Assembly (NCBI RefSeq): GCF_030272615.1
Contig: NC_081414.1
Coordinates: 817,790,396-817,854,395 of the forward strand
From: Cryptomeria japonica
Lineage: Eukaryota > Streptophyta > Pinopsida > Cupressales > Cupressaceae
Reading direction: 5' to 3'
DNA: 64,000 nucleotides
Both the position numbers and the translations under genes were made by a program. Position 1 is the stretch's first letter, and every line of letters starts with the position of its first letter. Positions 35,689 through 45,977 of this stretch are shown piece after piece. A model generated the notes under the pieces. The model was given only the letters and a program-made list of their open reading frames with translations. It did not search any database and was not told where the DNA came from.

Positions 35689-36674
35689 CCCCATTCTTGA
35701 GCCTTGCATTACATCTCCTCCTCTTGATATCACATCACCTATTACACATGATGATGTGGATAGTGTGACAATTTTTCCTTCTTGTGATTCAGTGTAGCAG
35801 GATATATCTTGTCTTCCAACTTCAGTTGATTGGGATGATTACGTGACAGACATTGTAAGTTTGTTTGTGGAGTCCTAAATTGCAGATTTGGGAGACATCA
35901 TTGATGATATTTATCTTCTCTTTGATGAAGATAATCCTTCTTCGATTGTTACAAGGGAACACTCTGACCCTCTTGTTCATTCTCTACATGATCATTCTTT
36001 CGAGGTTGACATGATTGTGGATTCTTATGTACATCAGTTGGAGGAGGTCTCTTAATGATTAGAGGAGACATGTGAGTCTTTGGGACTTGTTCTACATTCA
36101 TTTCCACTAGATTTTGGAGTGCCTTTTTCAATAGTGTGGAGTAGTTCACCACCTTTGGAGGGGGTATCTTTCAGCATCGACATGGGGACACTTGAGCAGT
36201 TAGAGACTTCATTCATCATAAATTTTTTTAATACATCTTCCCTTCATGATTGGAGAGACTTCATGGATACACCTTTGGTTTTGTTTCTTCCCAAGGTGAG
36301 GAACATTGTTCGACGTTCATGGAGTAGTTTCTTCATTCATTCCCAATCTTCTATCATTAGTTTAGATTCTACATTGAGGGGGGGCTACCTAGCTTCTCTT
36401 CTTCTCTCATATGGGGGGGACTTTTTCATCACATGGGGTTTTGTTCCTCACACACTTCTATGAGAGTTCTCTTGTATAGTTTTCATCTCTCTTTTGGGGG
36501 AGGGTTTTTTCCCATTGGTTATTTCTCTCTTTCCCTACTTTATGAGAGATTTCATTGCATTACTTTGCATGCATTTTCATTTGTACATGGGTACCTAACA
36601 TGGCCTCATAGCTAGGACACATTTTGCATTGTTTAGTTGCATTGTAGATTTAAGTGCATTCCCCTAAGTTGCAC
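35689..36674 (+). other. Non-coding 3' region of element B
   Basis: About 1 kb between the gag-protease end and the PPT. No pol motif in any frame. It is rich in cttcattc/tctcttttggg words. Its presence instead of pol is the reason to class B as gag-only. Confidence 0.7.
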
Positions 36675-36684
36675 TTAAGGGGGG
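36675..36684 (+). promoter_or_regulatory. Polypurine tract of element B
   Basis: ttaagggggg sits directly before the 3' LTR (TGTTGG at 36685). Confidence 0.85.
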
Positions 36685-37172
36685 TGTTGGTGTAATTATT
36701 TATTCATGTTGGATATTATTACACCTTACTTAATTTTACTTAGGATAATACATTTCATAGTAGTTTGGGTATGAGACACTTGGGTGTTTGTTCCACATTG
36801 GAAAAGTGTGTGTAGGAGAATTTCCACCTTTTATGGTGTGATCTTGTTACTACTCTATCATATCCACTTATTGTGGAGTGATAATTCCACCTTCGGTGGG
36901 TGATCCACCTCATGTAGAAAATTATATTGTTTCTCCTACCTACCACAACTATTTCCTACCTACCCTTGTTTCTTATTGAGCCACATGTCATGTTTGTGTG
37001 TTCATATATCCATATAGCCTAGCATACATAAGAAGGCTCATATTCATTGTATGTAACAATTATTGAACAACCATTTTTATCTATTGATGAGAATACAGTT
37101 TATTCTTGTCCTATATTTTGTCTCTCTATTTTGTACTTTTCATTGAGCTCTTGATCTTGGCAAAATATCACA
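36685..37172 (+). repeat. 3' LTR of element B
   Basis: 488 bp, about 95% identical to 14086-14560, with an extra 13-bp duplication near 37120. Ends ..atatcaca. Confidence 0.92.
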
Positions 37173-37177
37173 ACTAC
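37173..37177. repeat. Target-site duplication of element B (right, degenerate)
   Basis: actac; partner of gctaa at 14081-14085. Both probably derive from gctac. Confidence 0.6.
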
Positions 37178-38446
37178 CAATCTTTTTCCTGTCATCACTC
37201 CTTTGTTCTTATCCCCAATGATCTGATCTTTTGAATGATTCAACCTTACATACCTAGGAGGCTTTTTATTTTTTGTTCCTCTTCCCCGATCTTCAGTTAC
37301 TAATGAATTTTTTAATACTATCAAAGTAATTAATTCAACACTTTGTTCTGGTATAGGTGTTACCGATTCAATTATGATCATTTCCACCACAGGTTCTTGC
37401 TCATAAGTTATGATTTGACTTCCACTCTGCTCATCCAACTTGACAGTAGTGCCCTCCATAATTCTCTGCAATCTTTTGTTATAACATCTATATGCTTTGG
37501 TTTCATTGGAGTAACCAAGAAATATTCCTTTATCACATCTAGGATCAAACTTGCCAATGAAATCATCTCTTTTGATATAGCATTTACTACCAAATATTCT
37601 GAAGTACTTAACTATAGGTGTATTAACAAACCATAACTCATAAGGTGTCTTACCAGTTTCTCCTTTGATATGAACTCTGTTGAATGTATAAATTGTTGTT
37701 CTTACTGATTCTCTCTAGTAGATATAAGGTAGATTAGCTTCCATCATCATGGTTCTAGCAGCATCCAAGATAATTATGTTGTTTCTTTCCATAACTTCAT
37801 TCTGTTGAGGTGTCTGAGGAGTAAAAAATTCTCTCCTTATGCCATGCTTCTCACAAAAGTTATTAAACTCACCGGATGTGAATTCTCCACCATGATCTCA
37901 CCTTAAGCACTTAATCCTCAATCATGTCTCTATCTCAACCTTAGCTTTAAATATTTTAAACTTTTCAAAAGCCTCAGATTTCTCCCTTAGAAAAGTAACC
38001 CACATCATTCTAGAATAATCATCAATGAATAGCATAAAATATCTATCACCTTGAAAAATTTTGATTCTAGAAGGACCACACAAATCAGTATGAATAAGAT
38101 CAAGAACATCACTATATTTGTCTTGTATACTCTTAAAAGAAGTTCTGACCTGTTTTCCCATTTGACATTCCTTACATACCAGATTATAGGGCTTCACAAT
38201 CTTAGGTATATCTCTAATTACCTTAGTTGAACTGATTTTTACAATGCATTCAAAACTCACATGACAACGCCTCTTATGCCAAAGCCAACTCTCATCAATT
38301 TGTGCAATCAAACATGCCTTCTCACCAGAATTCAAATGAAAGATATTACCTTTTGTCTGTGTACCGGTAGCAATCTCCAATCCAGATGTATTAATGATCT
38401 TGCATTTTCCATCCTTGAATTGTAATTGAAATCCCTTATCTACCAA
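37178..38446 (-). pseudogene. Copia A integrase region
   Basis: The minus strand continues from gag-protease with LVDKGFQLQFKDGKCKI, LWHKRRCHVSFECIVK and CKECQMGKQVRTSFK (His-Cys zinc region), then DLIHTDLCGPSRI, YFMLFIDDYSRMMWVTFL and, past stops, HGGEFTSGEFNNFCEKHGI and TPQQNEVMERNN (the integrase acidic triad region). It then gives GSKCYIKRDDFIGKFDPRCD and KGIFLGYS, and is cut at KRLV by element B, resuming at ANEVCLISQVEPV (14080). TAG, TGA and frame lesions inactivate it. Integrase inserts the cDNA into chromosomes. Confidence 0.9.
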
Positions 38447-39835
38447 CTATCCTACACTCAAAAGATTATGCCTTAAACCTTCAACATAATAAACTTTATC
38501 AGTATTGTGCTTACCATCTAATGATATAGTTCCTTTTCCCTTGATCATGCATGCTTTGTCATCTCCAAATCTAACCAGACTACCATCAAATTCTTGCAAA
38601 TATAGAAACTTCCTTTTATCTCCAGTCATATGATGTGAACATCCACTATCAATTACCCATTCATCCTTATCTTCAATTTTAGTAGCAAGGGCCTTTTCTT
38701 CAGGTACATTCCCTTCTGGTACCGGATCATCTTTGTTGATAGCCAAGAATACCCATTCCTTTCCATTGCTAAAACCACTAGCAGAGTCTTGTGTTGGTTC
38801 ATCATCAGAATCAGTCACACCTTCCTCATCAACAAAGTAACATGATTTGTCTATGTTTCTCCTATACTTATGCTTGTTTTGGTATTCAGGGTTAGGCTTA
38901 AAAGATCTTCTAGCTCTTTCTTCAAATCTTGAATTCCTTTCGAGACATCTAGATGCAAGATAACCTATCTTATTGCATGAAAAACATTTAAAGGGTGATT
39001 TTCCTTCATACTTACTTACTATCGGTCCTTTAGGTACCCTTCTAGAAAATAGGGCTTCAAGTTGCTCAAATTCTTCATCTTCCATCTTCGTATCCTTGAA
39101 TTCCTTTGCATACAAAACTTTCCAATCTTGCTTGTTGGTTGATGATGTAGATGCATGAAAAGAAAGTTCATATTTCACAGCTCCAGAAGGTCCAAATTCC
39201 TCAAGCTCAAAAGAAGATAATTTCCCAACCAAGGTATCCCTATTGACAAAAGTCTTTGCCATTGTTCTAAACTCATTAATTGCAGTAGCCTTCATCTTGT
39301 AAACTAGTGGTAATGCTTTCAGAACTTTGGAAACTATTTCATCTTCGCTTAGAGATCCACCACAACATTGAATTCCCATGACAATTTCATTTACCCTTTC
39401 CATAAATATAGTAATCCTTTCATCTTCTTCCATCTTCAAATTTTCATATCTCACCCAGTAACCATCAAGTTTAGCAATCTTAACAGTAGGATCACCTTCA
39501 TTTAGAGTCTCCAACATGTCCCATATAGCCTTTGCAGTTGATTTATCAGTCAATCCCATTATTTGTTGATCAAAAAGTGCACACAAGAGGGCTTATCTAT
39601 CTCTACAATCATTCTCAAGCTCCTTATCCAAGTTTGTCAGAGGAGGATTATCGGATGCCAGATTATGAGGTGTAACTCCTTTCTCATTGATCTCCCATAT
39701 TTCCTTACCAAGACATCTCAAATGAGTCTCCATCTGAATCTTCCATACTCTGTAATTTGTTCCATCAAGCCTAGGAATTTCTCTCCGGAAGACAGCTGCA
39801 GATGAACTAGATGAAATTGAACTGTTAGATGCCAT
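38447..39835 (-). pseudogene. Copia A gag and protease
   Basis: Start at MASNSSISSSSSAAVFRRE (39835). DGTNYRVWKIQMETHLR and the UBN2 capsid region (AKAIWDMLETLNEGDPTVKI) are followed by a zinc knuckle CFSCNKIGYLASRC (Tyr where His is expected) and the protease site EWVIDSGCSHHMTGD. One TAA at 39587-39589 (CRDR*ALLCALF) and a TAG at the end (LLSVG*LVDKG, CAG expected) interrupt an otherwise open frame of 463 codons. Confidence 0.92.
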
Positions 39836-39878
39836 AGGATCTTCCTCAAGTAGTTAAGCTTTTGCAGAGAGGACCAAA

Positions 39879-39890
39879 TCTCTAATACCA
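39879..39890 (-). promoter_or_regulatory. Primer binding site of Copia A
   Basis: Element strand tggtattagaga, two bases after the 5' LTR; one or two changes from the initiator tRNA-Met site tggtatcagagc. Confidence 0.88.
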
Positions 39891-39892
39891 AT

Positions 39893-41135
39893 TGTTAGAT
39901 GGTTCAAATAATCAGAGGACAACTAAGAGGGGGGGTGAATCAGTTGTCAACAGATTACTGGAACCTTAAGCATTCATAACTTTATTAATGGAACATATAA
40001 GATCAATACCAGAATGCATAAACCAATTATCGGAATAGAAGATATAACAATTGAGCAAGAGAAACAATTAGAGAATAGTTACCATCCATTCATAACACAT
40101 GACACCAATATTTGTATGTGGAAAACCCAATAAAGGGAAAAACCACGGTGGGAAGCCTACCCATAGTCAGATAATACTTCTACAGTATGTGATTATAAAT
40201 TGAGGGGCCTGCACATGCAAGAAGGCCAATGGCCTAGAGAACACTACTCATCACAAAAGGAGCCTCACTGACTACAAAATAAATCTAGACTACAATCCAA
40301 AAAAGAAGAATGAACTGCAATAATAACATCTCCTATGCCTGAGTACAGATCTAGTTAAGCTCAATATCAAAGGTCTTAAACCTCTTACATAAACTCAACT
40401 CGATCATCTATGATTGACCAAATCCTCCGCATGAATTATTATTACATTATTATCTTCCTTGCATATGATCTAAAATGAGATCTTACACATATATACAAAC
40501 CCTAGACCTAAACAATTAGGTCGGCTACCCAAATACTAATTCAATAAATCCATTACATAATTCCAAAATAAAATCATAAAAAATGTCTTCCTAAGGCCAA
40601 ACAAATATCATCCAACCAATAAATCATCCCCAAAACACATCAGAGAGATCCATCAACACGTTTCATGAAACTGGTCCATAACCTAGATAGTACCGAATCT
40701 AATTTAGGTCCACACATGCTAAAGAAATGATTCCAATCAATCAAGGCACAAACACAATCACCATCAGCATCCTGAATCCCTATAAGAATCCATACCAACA
40801 CCACTTATGCTCATAAAAAATTGTCAATAAAGCTCTACTAGTTAAACCCTTATCGAATCAAGAAACTAGGCTTACAAGCACATAAGATAGCATCTGATCA
40901 TTAGGACAATACCAACTGACTGAAACATATACCTGAATAGCATGAATAGAATATCTAAGACAATGCCATAAACCAAAGCATATCGAAGTATATCAGATCA
41001 ACATGATCATTCAACCGGAAACCAACCATCCTACTGGAACGTATCAAATACCGGTAAACAGCCAAAGTAGCTAGTGTTGACATCAATGACAAAATATAAA
41101 TGCAACACATAATCAATTCCTTCATATTACCAATA
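39893..41135 (-). repeat. 5' LTR of Copia A
   Basis: 1243 bp, full-length partner of 10915-12158. On the element strand it starts TATTGG, so the ends are TA...CA. Confidence 0.92.
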
Positions 41136-41140
41136 GGAGA
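41136..41140. repeat. Target-site duplication of Copia A (right)
   Basis: ggaga, copy of 10910-10914. Confidence 0.8.
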
Positions 41141-42225
41141 GATCCCACACTACGTGGTCTCCCCATGCAGGTGGGTGAGCCCCAACCTACGTGGGAAAGA
41201 GCTCATGCTAGCATGGATCTCCCCATGCAAAGGGAAGGCCCATAGTGGGGGGAAAATAAACACCACCCCACCCAACACATAATACAAAAAAAATAAAACT
41301 GCATAGAACACAAAGCTCCAAACCAGTGGGAAAAGGTGTTAGGAAGGAAGATATGTAGAGTTACAGACATACATAAACTAGATCTCAAAAAATAGAATAA
41401 AAGGAAAGAAAATAATATAGGATTATTGTCCTCTCTACAAGATGTCATAGGATGAATCAAAAAGAAGATTTAGATTTAAATGATAGTACTATCATTACAA
41501 TCAGCTCAGATCATGCTATAAATTAAATCTAAAATAATTTAAGATTAACCATAACCAACAGTAATACATAAGGACATGTATGCATCAAAATTCCATCCAT
41601 ACATATACACAGACAACAAATTTTATTTTGGTAATCTACATGAGCACAAAGACACTAAAATCCAAACAACATGGGCAGAAGAGATTAACGCCTACTTGGA
41701 AAATGAAATATTCCCAAACTTGAAAACATGCTCTAAAATCTCTCAATATAGTCCAACTCTTCAACAACCTCCTATCTTCAATCCACTACCACACCACACC
41801 AAAAATTCTCCTCTAAAATCTCTTCCCAAGAATAGGTAAAAAAAAAAACACAATTTTCCATTTCCCTTTTTTTTTCAAGAAGGAATTGGGAACTATATAA
41901 AACTCCTCCCATTCATAACCAATCTGCTATAATAAAGTTAATTTGCCATTAACATTAACTTTTGATTATCTATAATATTAAAGTAATTTAATAAAAGCTA
42001 TATTAATCAAATACATTTAACTTTTAATTATTTAAACCATTAATTTTGTGAGACTTAATTAATCAATTATTTAAATCATTACCTAAATTGAATTAATTGT
42101 ATCAAACTTTAAACTATTAATCTTTATTAAGTAAATTTAATTTATTGATTACGTTTGAAAACTATATCGTTATTAAAGTTACACATGCATATTCATATGC
42201 ATATATTTATTATTTGCCTTTGTAA
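41141..42225. other. Host DNA between Copia A and the Gypsy element, no gene
   Basis: It continues the short motif array of 10.85 kb (cacactacgtgg, tctccccatgcaggtggg, aacctacgtgggaaag, tctccccatgcaaagg), then becomes AT-rich. No coding signal. Confidence 0.6.
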
Positions 42226-43381
42226 TGTTGGTGAAAAATGAGTGAATGAGAGATCTAGAGGAAAGCTTTTCTTCCCTCCGAGCAAAGATGAAAGTTTCAC
42301 TATGGATTTCCTTTCAAACACTTTTCATGCATTACATTGGAAGAGGGCAAGGTAAATTCGCTAGATTCAACCTCTAAAGAAGGAGATTGAATTCTGATTG
42401 AAATGATAAGAGAATGATAAGTTAACCCCCTCTTCTTGGAAAAGAAAGGATTGACTGAATTGTGTATTATGACTAAGTGGAAAAGTGGCAAAGATCTTAT
42501 TATAACTCGAGATAGAAGCATGGGATGAATTTGTGCACCTGGATCTAGCAATAATATGTTGAGACAAAGCTGCCCTGCGAATTTGAAAAAAAGTTGTCTG
42601 GACCATGGCGAAAGTGTACACGGTCCTTTGAAAAATCTGCGAAATGAAAAGGGTTTTTTCGCCTCTGCAAATGGATTCCAAATATACAAACATAGTTGCG
42701 CACCTACAACCTACACATAGAAAAGAGAGGAAAAGGGGATGGGATTGGGATTTTTCCTTCAGGTCAAACCCTAGTTTTGGAATTAACCAAATGATGAAAG
42801 AAAGTACTTGCAAGTAAATGTAAATGAAAGATTGAAATGTAAATCACCTCAAGGGAGGTTGTGATAGAAATGTTGATAGAATTACTTGTATGAAGTTGAA
42901 TGTTAAAATGGATCTCCTCTTCAATGGTTGAATCCTTCACTTGAATGCAACACCTAGCCTTGAAGGGAGACTTGAGATGCTCAATGCTTGAAAGGGATGC
43001 TTAAATGCGTGGTCTCATGAATTTCTCACTTATGAAAATGGGAAAGTGAATGCAACTTATATACTCGTCAATTAGGGTTATTTATCTGATTTTTCATCAC
43101 AAGCCGACACCGAGGGAGTTTTCCCACTCAATATGAAACCTCCAATGCAAAATTTGAAGGGTCCAGCCCTAAAATAGGGAAGGGACAGGGGCTTCACACC
43201 CTTATTCTACCCCTTTTTCCAGGATAAGAAGTAGTTTAGGCAATGCAGAGGGCAACAAAGATGCATTTTTCAAGGGCTAAGCAATTCTTTGGTCTCCGAT
43301 CAAGTTTGGGGATTCGGTTCGCATGCATGACGACCCTAATGTGATCGAAAATTTTAAGGGTCACAATTTTATGACACTACA
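42226..43381 (-). repeat. Probable 3' LTR of element F
   Basis: On the element strand it begins TGTAGTGTCATAAAATTGTG directly after a PPT. The proposed far end is TTTTTCACCAACA (plus strand tgttggtg at 42226), giving TG...CA ends and 1156 bp. With no second LTR to compare, the left limit is tentative. Confidence 0.6.
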
Positions 43382-43396
43382 TTTAGCCCCCACTTT
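43382..43396 (-). promoter_or_regulatory. Polypurine tract of element F
   Basis: Element strand aaagtgggggctaaa directly upstream of the LTR start, a form often seen in plant Gypsy elements. Confidence 0.75.
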
Positions 43397-44136
43397 AACA
43401 TGAGTATGAGCATACACCAATACTAATGGTATAGTACAAGGAAATGAGATTGAAAGACTTCTACCATGTCAAGAAGGCAAGATGCACCAAGCCCTCAGTG
43501 GAATTGGGATCTTACGAATTCAATTGACAAAGTAAAAGGGAAGATCAAGAAGGGGAAAACCATGACTACAAGTAGCAAGGTTCCCCTCACTATGAGTCAT
43601 GAAAGAAAGGATACCTAATATTACAAAGCAAAACAAAGTTCACTAAGTAACTCTTAGTATCAAGAAGAAAAATATAAGTGGAGTGTATACCCCCACATTA
43701 AAGAGATCGCACACGCCTTATTGGGAATGATGGATTTAAGGTAGGATACGTCCAAGAGAGAGAGAGAGAAGAGAGGGATCACATTATCACAAGGATTTAG
43801 CCCCTAGTTGAGGAATAAACCAAAGGATAATGAACACAAAACATGAGGTAGTTTATCTTTCCTAGGGGTCAGTATGTTGTATAATAACTCATGTATATCA
43901 TATATGTATATGCATATAATAATTGTCATTCCCCAAAGAAAGGAAACTTCCTTGGAAGAAAGGGAAGACAAGAGTCTTTTGAGTCAACATGAAAGAGATT
44001 GAGAAAATATCTCAATTCTTTGCATCATCCTCAAATAGACATTAAGGGAACAATAGAAGAGCAGGGATACACATAGAAGAATGGTCACAAAAGAGCAAGG
44101 AAGGAGAGGGAGAGAAGATCTACTATCCTAATGTTA
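43397..44136 (-). other. Non-coding 3' internal region of element F
   Basis: No pol motif in any frame. Contains a short GA repeat at about 43753-43770 and AT-rich stretches. Confidence 0.6.
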
Positions 44137-45504
44137 CTAATCTAGCACGACATTGACCTCCCAATCTTGCTGATAACTATTTTGGGAAGTTGGGTAACAT
44201 GCCAAAGGAGCAACATCGAGCACAACAGATAGAGCTATCATAAGATCCGAACAAGGACTATTCTCATGTGGTAATTCACTTTGTTCGGCTCTAGGAGATA
44301 GGATTAGGGCTTTGGAAAATTCAACTGATAAATTCTTGTCAACATCAACATATTCATAATCATGATCAGAAGCATTAGGAGTTGTATTTCCATCATGAAT
44401 AACATCACCACTTATTTCTGCATCAAGATTTATAGATAGAGGACCTTGTACATGAATAGAAGTAAAACCATCACATGTTTTTTGCAACTTATGTTTAGGA
44501 GATTTAGGTTCAATATATTTCTTAGGAGAAAAGGGAATCATGTCAACTATTGGAGTTTTAGGAGATTGAATAGTTTGAGGGATAGCTTCACGAGCTCGAG
44601 CACGATGTCTTCATCGGTTTTCTCTCACACAATGATTTCATCGAGTCTTTGTGGAAGGCTGAGAAGGAGCAAGAACATTTGTTGAAGTGGGAATGTTTTC
44701 CTTTTTGATGATTGAAGGTTTAGGTTGAGGTCTTTTAGGTTGGACAAGACGATAAGTAGGCCTCTTCTCTCTATAAGAGAAAGGAGGCGGAACTGCACCA
44801 TATAAAGGAGGAATGTTAGGTGTAGGAAGGAGACTAGGTCCATCATGAGGATGAAGTACAGGTCTAAATTTAGGTGAATTTTTTGTTTGTTTGTTAAGAG
44901 AAGGCATAGACACATCCATAGGAATAGATTGAGGATCTTCCTTAGGAGGAAGATTAGTTCTATCCATGAGGGGAAGAACTTCATCTTCCAGAATGATAGG
45001 AATGTCAAGTGTTGGGGATCTAGGTTGAATTAAGGACAATATCATATCTTTCTTCCATTTTTTATAAGATTGAAAAAGAGCATCACTCCTTGATGGAAGA
45101 GATTGAAATTGCTTAGGCCAAAAGAAATCAATAGTAACGCTAGGGCTTCTTTTGGATGGTCTAAATAAGCTATGGTTCATAGTTATGATTTTGCCATTGT
45201 GAGGAAATTTCAAAGACTTATGGATTAGAGAAGCAATAACCTTCATGGAAGATAGACAAGGATAGCCCAACTTCACATGGAATTGCTCGGAAGAAGGAAT
45301 GATAAAAAATTTGACATCCATAGATTTAGTGTGAACTTCAATAGGAAGGGTGATAGAACCAATGGTAGGACAAAAGAATCCATCAAATAACTTCACAAGC
45401 ATAGTGGAATCATCATATATTGGTTTACACAATCGTAAAGTGAAAAGATACTCTTGAGTGATGACATTAACCATGCAAGAGGGTAAACAAGGGCACCACG
45501 ATAA
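44137..45504 (-). pseudogene. Element F retropepsin-like domain with Pro-rich and acidic tail
   Basis: Across the site of E the frame reads YIVAKVKD-IPYRGALVYPSC-MVNVITQEYLFTL, then GSITLPIEVHTKSMDVKFFI, PSSEQFHVKLGYPCLSSMKV and PHNGKIITMNHSLF. This is the fold seen in Gypsy gag-associated aspartic proteases, although the expected Asp-Ser/Thr-Gly is read here as YPSC. A Pro-rich stretch follows (PPKEDPQSIPMDVSMPS, KRPQPKPSIIKK), ending in KTR* at 44638. A shifted frame continues to 44137 with an acidic part (DHDYEYVDVDKNLSVEF). It is not followed by RT. Confidence 0.7.
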
Positions 45505-45509
45505 GGTAT
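45505..45509. repeat. Target-site duplication of Copia E (left)
   Basis: ggtat, exact copy at 50071-50075. Joining the flanks restores the F frame (KD-IPYRG). Confidence 0.9.
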
Positions 45510-45880
45510 TGTTAGGGTTTCAAGCAGATCCGAAGCAAATATAAACTAACAATTATATGAAGATTTAAATACAAAAGATAAAGGAATAAAATAGGACACA
45601 GATAACAGAGAAATTTAACATGGTTCACCCAGAATGGGTTACGTCCACCATACATAGCCATCCAATCTTTCTTATTATTTAGCAAAAATAGTACATCAAC
45701 CTTACAATGCCTTAAGCATCCTAGTCACTTATAACATGCATTTTTAGGGCAACAAACAAAGTTAGCCTTTTTTAGGGTTTTATTACAATGTCGGTTTTCA
45801 TCAACAAAAACATCCAAAACATACTTGCTAATACGTGCTGAGTGTATAGTACTTTGCTGATCAGTCACCACATATCAACA
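45510..45880 (-). repeat. 3' LTR of Copia E
   Basis: Element strand TGTTGATATG...CCTAACA. Its first 112 plus-strand bases pair with 49959-50070. Confidence 0.88.
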
Positions 45881-45893
45881 ATCTCCCACTTGG
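45881..45893 (-). promoter_or_regulatory. Polypurine tract of Copia E
   Basis: Element strand ccaagtgggagat directly before the 3' LTR. Confidence 0.8.
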
Positions 45894-45977
45894 AGACTGA
45901 TACTAGATGACATAATTGTACTTGTAGCATCCGTTGGATAAAACACTTGGACTTGATTGGTATAAATTTCACAATTA

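Larger units (their letters stand above)
14086..37172 (+). mobile_element. Element B: Copia-type gag-protease-only LTR element, interrupted
   Basis: Plus-strand LTR retrotransposon inserted in the pol of Copia A. Its LTRs are 14086-14560 and 36685-37172. A PBS sits directly on the 5' LTR and a PPT directly before the 3' LTR. The only coding region is a gag with zinc knuckle and protease motif (34210-35688); about 1 kb without RT, integrase or RNase H separates it from the PPT. It therefore resembles the terminal-repeat-with-gag (TR-GAG) non-autonomous class. The 5' leader has received a foreign block (from about 15.3 kb, right limit unclear near 32.5 kb) with gene fragments and element C. LTR identity is roughly 95% by eye. 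Confidence 0.88.
10915..41135 (-). mobile_element. Copia element A, old, split by nested insertions
   Basis: Minus-strand Copia retrotransposon whose two LTRs (10915-12158 and 39893-41135, 1244 and 1243 bp) are now 27.7 kb apart because element B sits in its pol. Removing B leaves about 7.1 kb. It has an initiator-tRNA-Met type PBS, gag, protease, integrase, RT and RNase H in Copia order, and a PPT. LTR divergence is about 10% by eye over the first 200 bp, making it the oldest element of this nest. Several TAG, TAA and TGA stops make it inactive. Confidence 0.93.

Noticed and set aside
42300-42813. Overlapping minus-strand frames of 129 and 148 codons
   Set aside because: They lie within the proposed LTR of element F and show no domain; likely chance openings.
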